From assembly GCA_035503615.1 (NCBI GenBank), contig DATJTI010000042.1, positions 1-64,000 of the forward strand: a stretch of 64,000 nt of DNA. The letters run 5' to 3'. Shown here in pieces: positions 41,929 through 49,371 of this stretch. This DNA is from AP-15 sp035503615 (GTDB taxonomy: Bacteria; Pseudomonadota; Alphaproteobacteria; ATCC43930; CGMCC-115725). The position numbers and the translations under genes are program-made. Within the stretch, counting starts at the first letter, position 1, and each line of letters starts with the position of its first letter. Under the pieces are notes generated by a model, which saw only the letters and a program-made list of their open reading frames with translations, was not told the origin of the DNA and did no database searches.

Positions 41929-41994
41929 CCCGTTTCCTCCCCAATTGTCGGATTATGTGCCGGCCAGCGCGCGCGGCTGCCGATGTGGCAATGA

Positions 41995-42459
41995 TCAGGC
42001 GTTGCGCTCGCGCAGGATGCGGGCGCGGCTCCTCTGCCAGTCGCGCGCCTTCTCGGCTTCGCGCTTGTCGGCCTTGCGCTTGCCACGAGCAAGACCGAGC
42101 GCGATCTTGGCCCGGCCACGCTCGTTGAAATAGATCGACAGCGGCACCACCGTCACCCCGTCGCGCCGGATCGCCCCCAAGAGCCGGTTCATTTCCTTGC
42201 GGTGCAGCAACAGCTTTCGCGGCCGTCGCGGCTCGTGGTTGAAATGCGCCGAAGCCGAATATTCGGGAATGTTGGCATTGACCAGAAACAGCTCGCCGCC
42301 GCTCTCGTCGGCATAGGCCTCGGTGATGCTGGCCTGCCCCTTGCGCAACACCTTGACCTCGGTCCCGTGCAGTACGAGCCCGGCTTCGAGCGTGTCTTCG
42401 ATCACGTAATCGTGGCGCGCGCGCCGGTTCTGCGCGACGTAATGGTCGGTGGCCCGCAT
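41995..42459 (-). CDS. smpB: SsrA-binding protein SmpB
   Basis: Partner of tmRNA in trans-translation, 154 aa. Seen: NRRARHDYVIEDTLEAGLVL, GTEVKVLRKGQASITEAYAD, HEPRRPRKLLLHRKEMNRLL, PLSIYFNERGRAKIALGLAR and the basic C-terminal tail ADKREAEKARDWQRSRARIL that enters the decoding centre. A GTG three bases upstream is in frame, and ATG 42459 is taken. It lies about 30 bases after dapA and is probably co-transcribed. No tmRNA gene is visible in the window. Confidence 0.97.
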   Translation of the reverse strand: MRATDHYVAQNRRARHDYVIEDTLEAGLVLHGTEVKVLRKGQASITEAYADESGGELFLVNANIPEYSASAHFNHEPRRPRKLLLHRKEMNRLLGAIRRDGVTVVPLSIYFNERGRAKIALGLARGKRKADKREAEKARDWQRSRARILRERNA

Positions 42460-42470
42460 CACCCGCCCAA

Positions 42471-42497
42471 GCTCAGTTCAGACCGGGGCTCAGTTCA
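42471..42497. repeat. 17-bp period direct repeat between dapA and smpB
   Basis: GCTCAGTTCA occurs at 42471-42480 and 42488-42497. On the minus strand each is TGAACTGAGC. The second contains the dapA stop codon and the first is its downstream duplicate. The flanking GACCGGG shows partial similarity. Confidence 0.6.
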
Positions 42498-43365
42498 ACA
42501 GGCCGGCGCCGCGCATCGCCCGCGCCACCCGCTCCTGCGTCTCGGGCGTGGTCTGCCACAGCGGCAGCCGCACCGTCGGCTCGCAGCGGCCGAGCAGCGA
42601 GGCGGCATATTTGACCGGAGCGGGGCTGGTCTCGGCGAACAGCGCATCGTGCAGCGGGATCAACCGCTCGTTGATGCGGCGCACCGTCACGACATCGCCC
42701 TTCTGCCACGCCTCATGCATCTCGGCGAGCAGTCGCGGCGCCACATTGGCGGTGACCGAGATGCAGCCATCGCCGCCCTGCGCCAGATAGGCAACCGCGG
42801 TCGCATCCTCTCCGGACAGCAGCGAAAACCCGCCATCAATCTCGACCCGCATGCGCAATGGCCGGGCGAGGTCGTTGGTCGCATCCTTGACCCCGACAAT
42901 GTTCGGCAACCGGGCGAGCCGCGCCATCGTCGCGTTCGACATGTCGACCGATGAGCGGCCGGGGATGTTGTAGATCACGATCGGCAGCTCGACCGCATCG
43001 TGCACCGCCTTGAAATGCTGGTAGAGCCCCTCCTGGGTCGGCTTGTTGTAATAGGGGCAGACAACGAGCGCGGCATCCGCACCGGCTGCCTTGGCCGCTC
43101 GCGTCAGTGCGATCGTGTGGTCGGTCGAATTGGTGCCGGTGCCGGCGATGACCGGAACCTTGCGGCCGGCCGCCTCGGCACAGAGGGCGACGACCCGCCG
43201 ATGCTCGTCGTCATGCAGCGATGGTGATTCGCCGGTGGTGCCGCACGGCACCAGACCGTGCGTGCCCTGCTCGACCTGCCACGCCACCAGCTTCTGGAAG
43301 GCACCTTCATCGACGCCTCCATTGCGGAAGGGCGTGATCAGCGCAACGAGCGATCCCTTGAACAT
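42490..43365 (-). CDS. dapA: 4-hydroxy-tetrahydrodipicolinate synthase
   Basis: Condenses pyruvate and aspartate semialdehyde in the lysine/diaminopimelate pathway, 291 aa. Seen: GSLVALITPFRNGGVDEGAF, VPCGTTGESPSL, ALVVCPYYNKPTQEGLYQHF, VIYNIPGRSSVDMSN and the Schiff-base lysine in NIVGVKDATNDLARP. ATG 43365 follows GGGAGGAG. The longer frame to 43401 runs into a 16-bp tandem repeat. Divergent from slt, followed by smpB. Confidence 0.97.
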   Translation of the reverse strand: MFKGSLVALITPFRNGGVDEGAFQKLVAWQVEQGTHGLVPCGTTGESPSLHDDEHRRVVALCAEAAGRKVPVIAGTGTNSTDHTIALTRAAKAAGADAALVVCPYYNKPTQEGLYQHFKAVHDAVELPIVIYNIPGRSSVDMSNATMARLARLPNIVGVKDATNDLARPLRMRVEIDGGFSLLSGEDATAVAYLAQGGDGCISVTANVAPRLLAEMHEAWQKGDVVTVRRINERLIPLHDALFAETSPAPVKYAASLLGRCEPTVRLPLWQTTPETQERVARAMRGAGLLN

Positions 43366-43373
43366 CGACTCCT

Positions 43374-43437
43374 CCCAGATGGCGTGCGGCCCAGATGGCA
43401 ACCGGCCCGGATGGCGTGCGGCCCGGATGGCGTGCGG
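43374..43437. repeat. 16-bp tandem repeat, four copies
   Basis: CCCAGATGGCGTGCGG (43374-43389), CCCAGATGGCAACCGG (43390-43405) and CCCGGATGGCGTGCGG twice (43406-43421, 43422-43437). The array starts just upstream of the dapA ribosome binding site on the minus strand. Confidence 0.9.
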
Positions 43438-43587
43438 CTCAGACGACGATAATCCGCGCGGCGGCGGCCTTCAACAACGCCGCACCCCTCGCAACTGACC
43501 GGGGCCGCCCGCAGGCTTGTCACCTCCGGCAAAACCTCGTAATGGTTTTTGCCTCATCTTTGCGCCGGCAAGGAAGGGGGGCCAACC

Positions 43588-45537
43588 TTGCCCTGGCTGA
43601 GCCGCTTGGTTCTTGCGCTGGTCATTGTCGGTACGGCAACCGGCTGGGCGCGCGCGCAAGGGCTTGCGGATGCCGACCTGGCGGCGGCGCGAGCCGCTTT
43701 TGCCGCGGCGCGGACCGGTGATTGGAGCCGGGCCTATGCGGCTGCGGCGCCGATCAAGAACCCGCTGCTGCTGAAGATGCTGCATTGGGAGGACTACGCC
43801 AGCCCCGGGGCTCCCGGCAGCTTTGCCGAGATCGCCGATTTCATCGCGAAGAATCCGAATTGGCCGCACCAGACGGCATTGCGCAAGCACGCCGAGGAGG
43901 CGCTGGCCGGCGAGAGCGATGCCGTCGCCGCGGCGTGGCTCGAGCGCTATCCCCCGCTCAGCGCCGCCGGACAGGTCCGCGCCGCCGAGATCAAGCTCGC
44001 CGCAGGCAATATCGCTGCCGGCACCGCGGCGCTGCGCGCAGCCTGGATCGGATGCGATTTCAACGCGCTCGATGAGAAGGCGTTTCTCGCCAAGCACGCC
44101 GCTGTGGTCCGGCCGGTGGATGACGAGGCCCGCCTCGACCGCCTCCTGTGGGCGGACAAGATCGAGGCGGCCCGGCGCATGCTCGCGCGGGTACCACCCG
44201 ACCGGAGGAAGCTGGCCGAGGCACGCCTGGCGCTGGCGGTGCAGGCCCCGGCGGCACCGCTGCTCGTCGCCGACGTCCCGGTCGCGCTGCGCAGCAATCC
44301 CGGCCTCCTCTACGCAGAGCTGCGCTGGCAGCGCGAGAAGGGCATGACCGAGGCTGCGGTTGCGAGCCTCGAAGTCGATGCCGGCGACCCGGTGCACCCC
44401 GCGGTATGGTGGCATGAGCGCCAGATCATCGCGCGCCAACTGCTCGCCGCCGGCAACCCCGATCTCGCTTATCGCATTGCCGCGCAACATGGCGCGCTCG
44501 ACGGCGACGATCTCTCGAACGCCGATTTCCTGCTCGGCTACATCGCGCTGCGGTTTATGAAAAAGCCGGCACTGGCGTTCGATTATTTCTCCCACATCCT
44601 CGCCCGCGCCGACACGCCCTACGCCAAGGCGCGCGCCGGCTATTGGGGCGGACGGGCAGCGGAAGCCGAGGCGAAATCGGCGCTCGCAAAAAAATGGTAT
44701 GCCGCCGGGGCCGAGCATATGGCGACCTTTTACGGCCAGCTCGCAGCGCACGAGCTCGGCAATGACGCGCCGCCGCACCCGGTCGCCGAACCGGTTCCGA
44801 GCGCCGCCGAGCGCGCCGCCTTCGATGATGACGAGCTGGTCCGCGCCACGCGCCTGTTCCTTGCGCTCGGCGACCAGCGCGACGGCAAGGTGTTCCTGCT
44901 GCACCTCGCCGATCATGCCGATACGCCGACCGAGTTCGCGATGCTCGCCGCACTCGCCGAACGTAACGGGCGCATCGATCTGTCGATCGCCGTCGCCAAG
45001 CGGGCGATCGTCGCCGGCACGCCGCTGATGATCCACGGCTACCCGGTGGTGGCACTGCCGAGCGGCGGCGATGTCGAACACGCGCTGATCTTTGCGATCG
45101 TGCGTCAGGAAAGCGCCTTCGACACCGGGGCGGTGAGCCCGGCGGGAGCGCTCGGGCTGATGCAGCTGATGCCGGCGACCGCGAGCTTCATGGCCGACAA
45201 GCTGTCGCTGCCGTTCTCGATCCCGCGACTGACGCTCGACGCGACCTACAACCTGACCCTGGGGCGCGGCTATCTGGAGCATCTGATCGAAGATTTCGGC
45301 GGCTCTTATGCGCTGGCGATCGCCGCCTACAATGCCGGGCCGAGCCGGGTGCGGCAGTGGCTCGCCGAATATGGCGACCCGCGCGGCGGCGATGTCGACA
45401 TGGTGGATTGGATCGAGACCATCCCGATCGACGAGACCCGGCTCTATGTGCAGCGGGTGCTCGAAAATCTGCAGGTCTACCGGGGCCAGGAGAGCCGCAA
45501 CTCGGCGTTCTCGCTGGTCAGCGACCTCGCCCGCTAG
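43588..45537 (+). CDS. slt: Soluble lytic murein transglycosylase
   Basis: Periplasmic enzyme cleaving peptidoglycan glycan strands with 1,6-anhydro product formation. The N-terminal signal sequence LPWLSRLVLALVIVGTATGW ends ARAQG. A long alpha-superhelical U-domain follows. The C-terminal SLT domain has the catalytic Glu in FAIVRQESAFDTGAVSPAG, then LGLMQLMPATA and IAAYNAGPSRVRQWL. 649 aa from a TTG start at 43588, chosen because AAGGAAGGGGG precedes it. An upstream in-frame TTG at 43549 has no ribosome binding site. Divergent from dapA. Confidence 0.93.
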   Translation: MPWLSRLVLALVIVGTATGWARAQGLADADLAAARAAFAAARTGDWSRAYAAAAPIKNPLLLKMLHWEDYASPGAPGSFAEIADFIAKNPNWPHQTALRKHAEEALAGESDAVAAAWLERYPPLSAAGQVRAAEIKLAAGNIAAGTAALRAAWIGCDFNALDEKAFLAKHAAVVRPVDDEARLDRLLWADKIEAARRMLARVPPDRRKLAEARLALAVQAPAAPLLVADVPVALRSNPGLLYAELRWQREKGMTEAAVASLEVDAGDPVHPAVWWHERQIIARQLLAAGNPDLAYRIAAQHGALDGDDLSNADFLLGYIALRFMKKPALAFDYFSHILARADTPYAKARAGYWGGRAAEAEAKSALAKKWYAAGAEHMATFYGQLAAHELGNDAPPHPVAEPVPSAAERAAFDDDELVRATRLFLALGDQRDGKVFLLHLADHADTPTEFAMLAALAERNGRIDLSIAVAKRAIVAGTPLMIHGYPVVALPSGGDVEHALIFAIVRQESAFDTGAVSPAGALGLMQLMPATASFMADKLSLPFSIPRLTLDATYNLTLGRGYLEHLIEDFGGSYALAIAAYNAGPSRVRQWLAEYGDPRGGDVDMVDWIETIPIDETRLYVQRVLENLQVYRGQESRNSAFSLVSDLAR

Positions 45538-45560
45538 GCCGCAGGCGCAGGGCCGGCCGG

Positions 45561-45602
45561 ACAGACCCTCAGGGTTAACCCACAGACCCTCAGGGTTGAC
45601 CC
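45561..45602. repeat. 21-bp direct repeat, two copies
   Basis: ACAGACCCTCAGGGTTAACCC at 45561-45581 and ACAGACCCTCAGGGTTGACCC at 45582-45602, just after slt. Each copy contains the small palindrome ACCCTCAGGGT. Confidence 0.85.
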
Positions 45603-45724
45603 GTCCGCATCGGAGACCTGCGCAGAACGGCTTAGGTGCCGGTCCAATAGCCCGCATAAAGTCACACGAGCGTCGCTGTCCGTGTTTGTGTTGCCCGGGT
45701 CCAATTTGACTGGAGGTGTACGCC

Positions 45725-46870
45725 ATGCAGTACCGGCGAATTTCGGCTGATTGCCATCTCGACATGCTCTGGCTGCCGCCCGAGCTGTTCACCTCGAACG
45801 CGTCGAGCAAGATGAAAGACCTGATGCCGTATGTCGCCGAGCGGGACGGCGTAAAGCGGTGGACCGACAACAGCGGCGCAGAGTACGGCCTTTGTGGCGG
45901 CGTCGGTGCCACGGGCACACCGTGGGTCCCCGGGAAGCAGCTGCGGGCCGACAAGATGGCCGAAGCCGGGCTCTACAAGGACTATTTCGAGAAAGGCTTG
46001 CGCCGGCCGGGCGACCCGGATCTTCGCGTCAAGGACATGGATCGGGACGGCGTCGACGCCGAGGTCATCTATGGCATTCTCGCCGCCTGCGCCAAGATGA
46101 AGGACCCCGAAGCCGCGGATGAGATGCTGCGCATCTATAACGACTTCATGCACAGTTTCAGCAGCCGCTACCCCGAGCGAATGATCGGGCTGGCGTGCCT
46201 GCCCTACAGCAATATCGAGGGTGCGGCCCGGGAAGTTCGCCGGGTTGCCAAGATGGGCATGAGGGGTGTCGAGCTGTCGTGCTCTTGGCATATGACGCCG
46301 ATGTGGCACCCGATGTGGGACCCGCTGTGGGAGGCGGTCAACGAGACGCAGTTGCCGCTGCATTTCCACACCTTCCCGGCAACCGACCCCGAACTGCGCA
46401 AATCGCTCGAACCGACAATCGCGCGGCGCATGAGCTATAGCGGGCTGTGCCGGTTCCAGATGACCCTGGCAACGATCCTGACGGACCTGATGGGAGCGGC
46501 GGTGTTCGAGCGCTTCCCGAACATCCGCATGGTGCTCGGCGAGAGCGGCATCGGCTGGATCCCCTATGTGCTCGACCGCATGGATTTCGAGTTCGAGGAC
46601 CAGTACCAGGATCTGAAGCTCAAGATGAAGCCGAGCGAATATTGGCGCCGCCAATGCCGGGCGACGTTCCAATACGACCGGGTCGGCACCAAGCTGATCG
46701 AGGATATGGGTGTCGAGACGCTGATGTGGGGTTCCGACTTCCCGCATCCGGATGGGGTGTGGCCGGAATCGAAGAAATACATCGAGGATCAGTTCAGCCA
46801 CCTGCCGGGCGAGGTCACCTACAAGATGACTTGCGAGAACGCCGGCAAGTTCTATGGGCTGATCAACTGA
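45725..46870 (+). CDS. Amidohydrolase-family metal-dependent hydrolase
   Basis: 381 aa TIM-barrel of the amidohydrolase 2 family. The metal-site start is ISADCHLDMLWLP, where the typical DxH appears as DCH. DMDRDGVDAEVIYGI follows, then PERMIGLACLPYSN, LHFHTFPATDP, RMVLGESGIGWIP and LMWGSDFPHPDGVWPES with the final Asp. The ACMSD-like fold suggests a decarboxylase or hydrolase of a carboxylic acid. ATG 45725 is preferred to GTG 45716 because of the GGAGG spacing. It is followed by a strong terminator. Confidence 0.88.
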   Translation: MQYRRISADCHLDMLWLPPELFTSNASSKMKDLMPYVAERDGVKRWTDNSGAEYGLCGGVGATGTPWVPGKQLRADKMAEAGLYKDYFEKGLRRPGDPDLRVKDMDRDGVDAEVIYGILAACAKMKDPEAADEMLRIYNDFMHSFSSRYPERMIGLACLPYSNIEGAAREVRRVAKMGMRGVELSCSWHMTPMWHPMWDPLWEAVNETQLPLHFHTFPATDPELRKSLEPTIARRMSYSGLCRFQMTLATILTDLMGAAVFERFPNIRMVLGESGIGWIPYVLDRMDFEFEDQYQDLKLKMKPSEYWRRQCRATFQYDRVGTKLIEDMGVETLMWGSDFPHPDGVWPESKKYIEDQFSHLPGEVTYKMTCENAGKFYGLIN

Positions 46871-46938
46871 CGAACAACAAAGCTCTCTCGGCCGATCGGT
46901 CGCCGGGCGGAGCATAAGAGACCGAGACGAACCTTGCG

Positions 46939-46964
46939 AAGGGCGGCGGAAGCCGCCCTTTTTT
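46939..46964 (+). terminator. Strong Rho-independent terminator of the amidohydrolase gene
   Basis: A 9-bp perfect stem AAGGGCGGC / GCCGCCCTT with a GGAA tetraloop, followed by TTTT (six T in a row counting the stem end). Confidence 0.9.
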
Positions 46965-47111
46965 CGTCGGCGCCGGCGTGTGTGGTTCCACACTCGGCAC
47001 CACCCGGCTGCAATCTGCAAACACCCCGATGGCGATCGGCAGCGGTTTTCCCGGCGCCGCCGCTCCGGCAAGCGGCACCGATGGCCGCTTCATCCACATC
47101 AAAGAAAATGA

Positions 47112-47233
47112 CCCCGGGAAAACCCGGGGCCAAGTTTGAACAGGGAGGCTTCACGTCTGGGAGACGTAAGGGTCCTAAGACCCTCTTCCCGGGAGCAAAT
47201 CCCGGGAACCCGTATTGGCGGAACAACCGCCAA
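47112..47233. other. Chain of five perfect stem-loops, candidate structured RNA or DNA element
   Basis: Five perfect hairpins follow one another: CCCCGGG-AAAA-CCCGGGG (47112-47129), ACGTCT-GGG-... closing at 47167 (47153-47167), AGGGTC-CTAA-GACCCT (47169-47184), TTCCCGGGA-GCAAA-TCCCGGGAA (47186-47208) and TTGGCGG-AACAA-CCGCCAA (47215-47233). Three of them are separated by one base each. Loops are mostly A-rich. An SD-like AGGGAGG lies single-stranded between the first two. The sequence encodes no protein I can support. Strand unknown, because the stems are symmetric. No known RNA family was recognised. Confidence 0.55.
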
Positions 47234-47383
47234 AAGCTCGTTGCGACGTCACATCGCGTGCTTGGAAAATGGTCGATTCGACGCGGCTTTACCACCAGGA
47301 ATTCGTTCTGGCTCGTCTGCAAAAACCGCAATCCTCTGGGTTCCGGCAAAGTTCGATTTGCCCGGCAGTCGATTCCGCTTGGA

Positions 47384-48277
47384 TCATCCGAGCCGGGTTT
47401 CGGCCACCTTGCGCAGCAGAAAATCGCGGAACACGCTGATTCGCTTCGATGCCCGCAATTCTTCCGGGTAGACGAAATAGGCCTCGACCGGCGGCCCGGT
47501 CAGCTCCGGCAGCACCCGCACCAGTTCGGCCTGCTCGCCTGCGATGAAGTCGGACATCGCAGCAAGGCCGAGCCCGCTGATCACCGCGCGCAGCATCGCG
47601 TAGAAATTGTTAACCGCGAGGATCGGTTGGCGCTCCTGCCCCGGCTTGGCGCCGGCGTCGAGCAGCCAGTTGACGTTGGGCACCGGCGGCCGCGCATCCT
47701 CGCCGTAGATGATCAGCCGGTGCTTGTCGAGATCCTCGGCACGCTGCGGCATGCCGTGCCTTTTGATGTAGTCGGGAGCCGCATAGACATGGCTCGGCAC
47801 GCTGAGCAGGTGACGCTGGATCAGATCCGGCTGGCGCGGCGGCGACATGCGGATCGCCACGTCGGCCTCGCGCATCGACAGGTCGAGTTCGGTGTCGTCG
47901 ATCACTAGCGTGACCTGAATCTCCGGATAGAGATCTAGGAACTCGCGGATCCGCGGGGTCAGCCAGGTCGAGCCAAACGCGACCGTCGTCGTGATCTTCA
48001 GCGGACCCTTGGGCCGGTCCTTCGATTCGGAGATCAGCCCCTCGGCCATCGACAATTTGGCAAACACCTCGCGCGCGGTGCGGAACAAGAGCTCGCCCTG
48101 CTCGGTCAGGATCAGGCCGCGGGCATGGCGATGGAACAGCGGCACGCTCAGGCTCTCCTCGAGCGCGCTGATCTGCCGGCTGACCGCCGACTGGCTCAGG
48201 TTCAGCGATTCGCCGGCATGGGTGAAACTGCCCGCCTCGGCGACCGCGTGGAACACCCGCAACTTGTCCCAATCCAT
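47384..48277 (-). CDS. LysR-family transcriptional regulator
   Basis: 297 aa. The N-terminal winged helix DWDKLRVFHAVAEAGSFTHA, then LNLSQSAVSRQISALEESL and FHRHARGLILTEQGELL, is typical. The co-inducer-binding domain begins near GPLKITTTVAFGS. Its target is not obvious. It is 47 bases downstream of trxB on the same strand, a pairing seen in several Rhodospirillales genomes. Confidence 0.93.
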   Translation of the reverse strand: MDWDKLRVFHAVAEAGSFTHAGESLNLSQSAVSRQISALEESLSVPLFHRHARGLILTEQGELLFRTAREVFAKLSMAEGLISESKDRPKGPLKITTTVAFGSTWLTPRIREFLDLYPEIQVTLVIDDTELDLSMREADVAIRMSPPRQPDLIQRHLLSVPSHVYAAPDYIKRHGMPQRAEDLDKHRLIIYGEDARPPVPNVNWLLDAGAKPGQERQPILAVNNFYAMLRAVISGLGLAAMSDFIAGEQAELVRVLPELTGPPVEAYFVYPEELRASKRISVFRDFLLRKVAETRLG

Positions 48278-48324
48278 CCCACATCCCCCGACATCGACGG
48301 CGGCGCAGTGGGCACCGGCCGTTG

Positions 48325-49296
48325 CTATTCGGCCACCCGCATCGTCGCGGCTTCCTCCTGCGCCGCGAGAAACTTCTCCGCCTCGAGCGCCGCCATGCAG
48401 CCCATCCCAGCCGCGGTCACCGCCTGGCGGAAGACCTTATCCTTGACATCCCCTGCCGCAAACACCCCGGCAATATCGGTCTCGGTCGAATCGGGCCGGG
48501 TGATGACATAGCCATCGGCATCGAGTGGGAGCTGGCCCGCGACGAGCCCGGTGACCGGGGTATGCCCGATTGCGATGAACACGCCGTCGCAAGGGTGATC
48601 GGACAGGAGGCCGGTGCGCAGGTTGCGCAGGCGCACACCGCTGACCTGCGGCGGCTCCGGCTGGCCAAGGATCTCCTCGACGACGCTGTCCCAGACGATG
48701 TCGATCTTCGGGTTGCGGAACAGCCGCTGCTGCAGGATCTTCTCGGCGCGCAACGCATCGCGGCGGTGGATCAGGGTCACCCGCCGCGCGTGATTGGTCA
48801 GGTAGAGCGCCTCCTCGACTGCGGTGTTGCCGCCGCCGACAACGACGACCTCCTTGCCGCGAAAGAAGAAGCCGTCGCAGGTGGCGCAGGCCGACACCCC
48901 GAAGCCGCGAAACATCTCCTCGCTCGGCAGCCCCAGCCAGCGTGCCTGCGCACCGGTCGCCAGGATCACCGAATCACCGGCATAGACATCTCCCGAATCG
49001 CCGGTTGCCACAAAGGGGCGCCGGCCGAGATCGAGCGATTCGACCAGATCGACGATGATCCGGGTGCCGACATGCCGGGCCTGAAGCTGCATCTGCTCCA
49101 TCAGCCACGGACCCTGGACGACGTCGGCAAAGCCCGGATAATTCTCGACATCGGTGGTGATCATCAACTGACCGCCCGGCTGCAAGCCGGTCACCATGAG
49201 CGGAGCGAGATTGGCGCGCGCGGCATAGATCGCGGCACTGTAACCGGCCGGCCCGGCACCGATGATCAGGACTTTGCCGTAATGGTGTTCGGACAT
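48325..49296 (-). CDS. trxB: Thioredoxin reductase
   Basis: NADPH-dependent FAD enzyme that reduces thioredoxin, 323 aa. The FAD loop is IIGAGPAGYSAAIYAARANL. The redox pair C137-A-T-C140 lies in SACATCDGFFFRGKE. The NADPH loop is VVVVGGGNTAVEEALYL. The C-terminal FAD site is DIAGVFAAGDVKDKVFRQAV. A candidate sigma-70-type promoter lies 33-61 bases upstream. Confidence 0.96.
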   Translation of the reverse strand: MSEHHYGKVLIIGAGPAGYSAAIYAARANLAPLMVTGLQPGGQLMITTDVENYPGFADVVQGPWLMEQMQLQARHVGTRIIVDLVESLDLGRRPFVATGDSGDVYAGDSVILATGAQARWLGLPSEEMFRGFGVSACATCDGFFFRGKEVVVVGGGNTAVEEALYLTNHARRVTLIHRRDALRAEKILQQRLFRNPKIDIVWDSVVEEILGQPEPPQVSGVRLRNLRTGLLSDHPCDGVFIAIGHTPVTGLVAGQLPLDADGYVITRPDSTETDIAGVFAAGDVKDKVFRQAVTAAGMGCMAALEAEKFLAAQEEAATMRVAE

Positions 49297-49328
49297 GTCG
49301 TGAAATTCCAGCCGCTGCAGACGCTTAC

Positions 49329-49357
49329 TATATTATCGACCCGATCAGCAACTTTAA
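49329..49357 (-). promoter_or_regulatory. Candidate vegetative promoter of trxB
   Basis: On the minus strand TTAAAG (-35-like) is followed by a 17-base spacer and AATATA (-10-like), 33 bases before the start codon. The match is moderate, and the region is unusually AT-rich for this genome. Confidence 0.35.
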
Positions 49358-49371
49358 GGTGGCATGGCCGG

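Larger units (their letters stand above)
46871..47383. other. Gene-free spacer with terminator and stem-loop chain
   Basis: About 513 bases between the amidohydrolase gene and the convergent LysR gene. After the terminator at 46939-46964 the interval has no frame with plausible composition. The 47112-47233 part is packed with perfect stem-loops, and a further imperfect one lies at 47343-47365. Confidence 0.6.

Noticed and set aside
2743..45602. CRISPR array interpretation of the short repeats
   Set aside because: Units are directly adjacent with no unique spacers, each array has its own unit, and no cas gene is present.
43471..45954. Minus-strand frame of 827 codons
   Set aside because: Antisense to slt, which has a clear signal peptide and catalytic motif on the other strand.
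46965..47383. tmRNA or RNase P RNA
   Set aside because: No tag-peptide reading frame (ANDN-type), no tRNA-like T-arm/acceptor, and no GAGGAAAGUC-type conserved RNase P segment.
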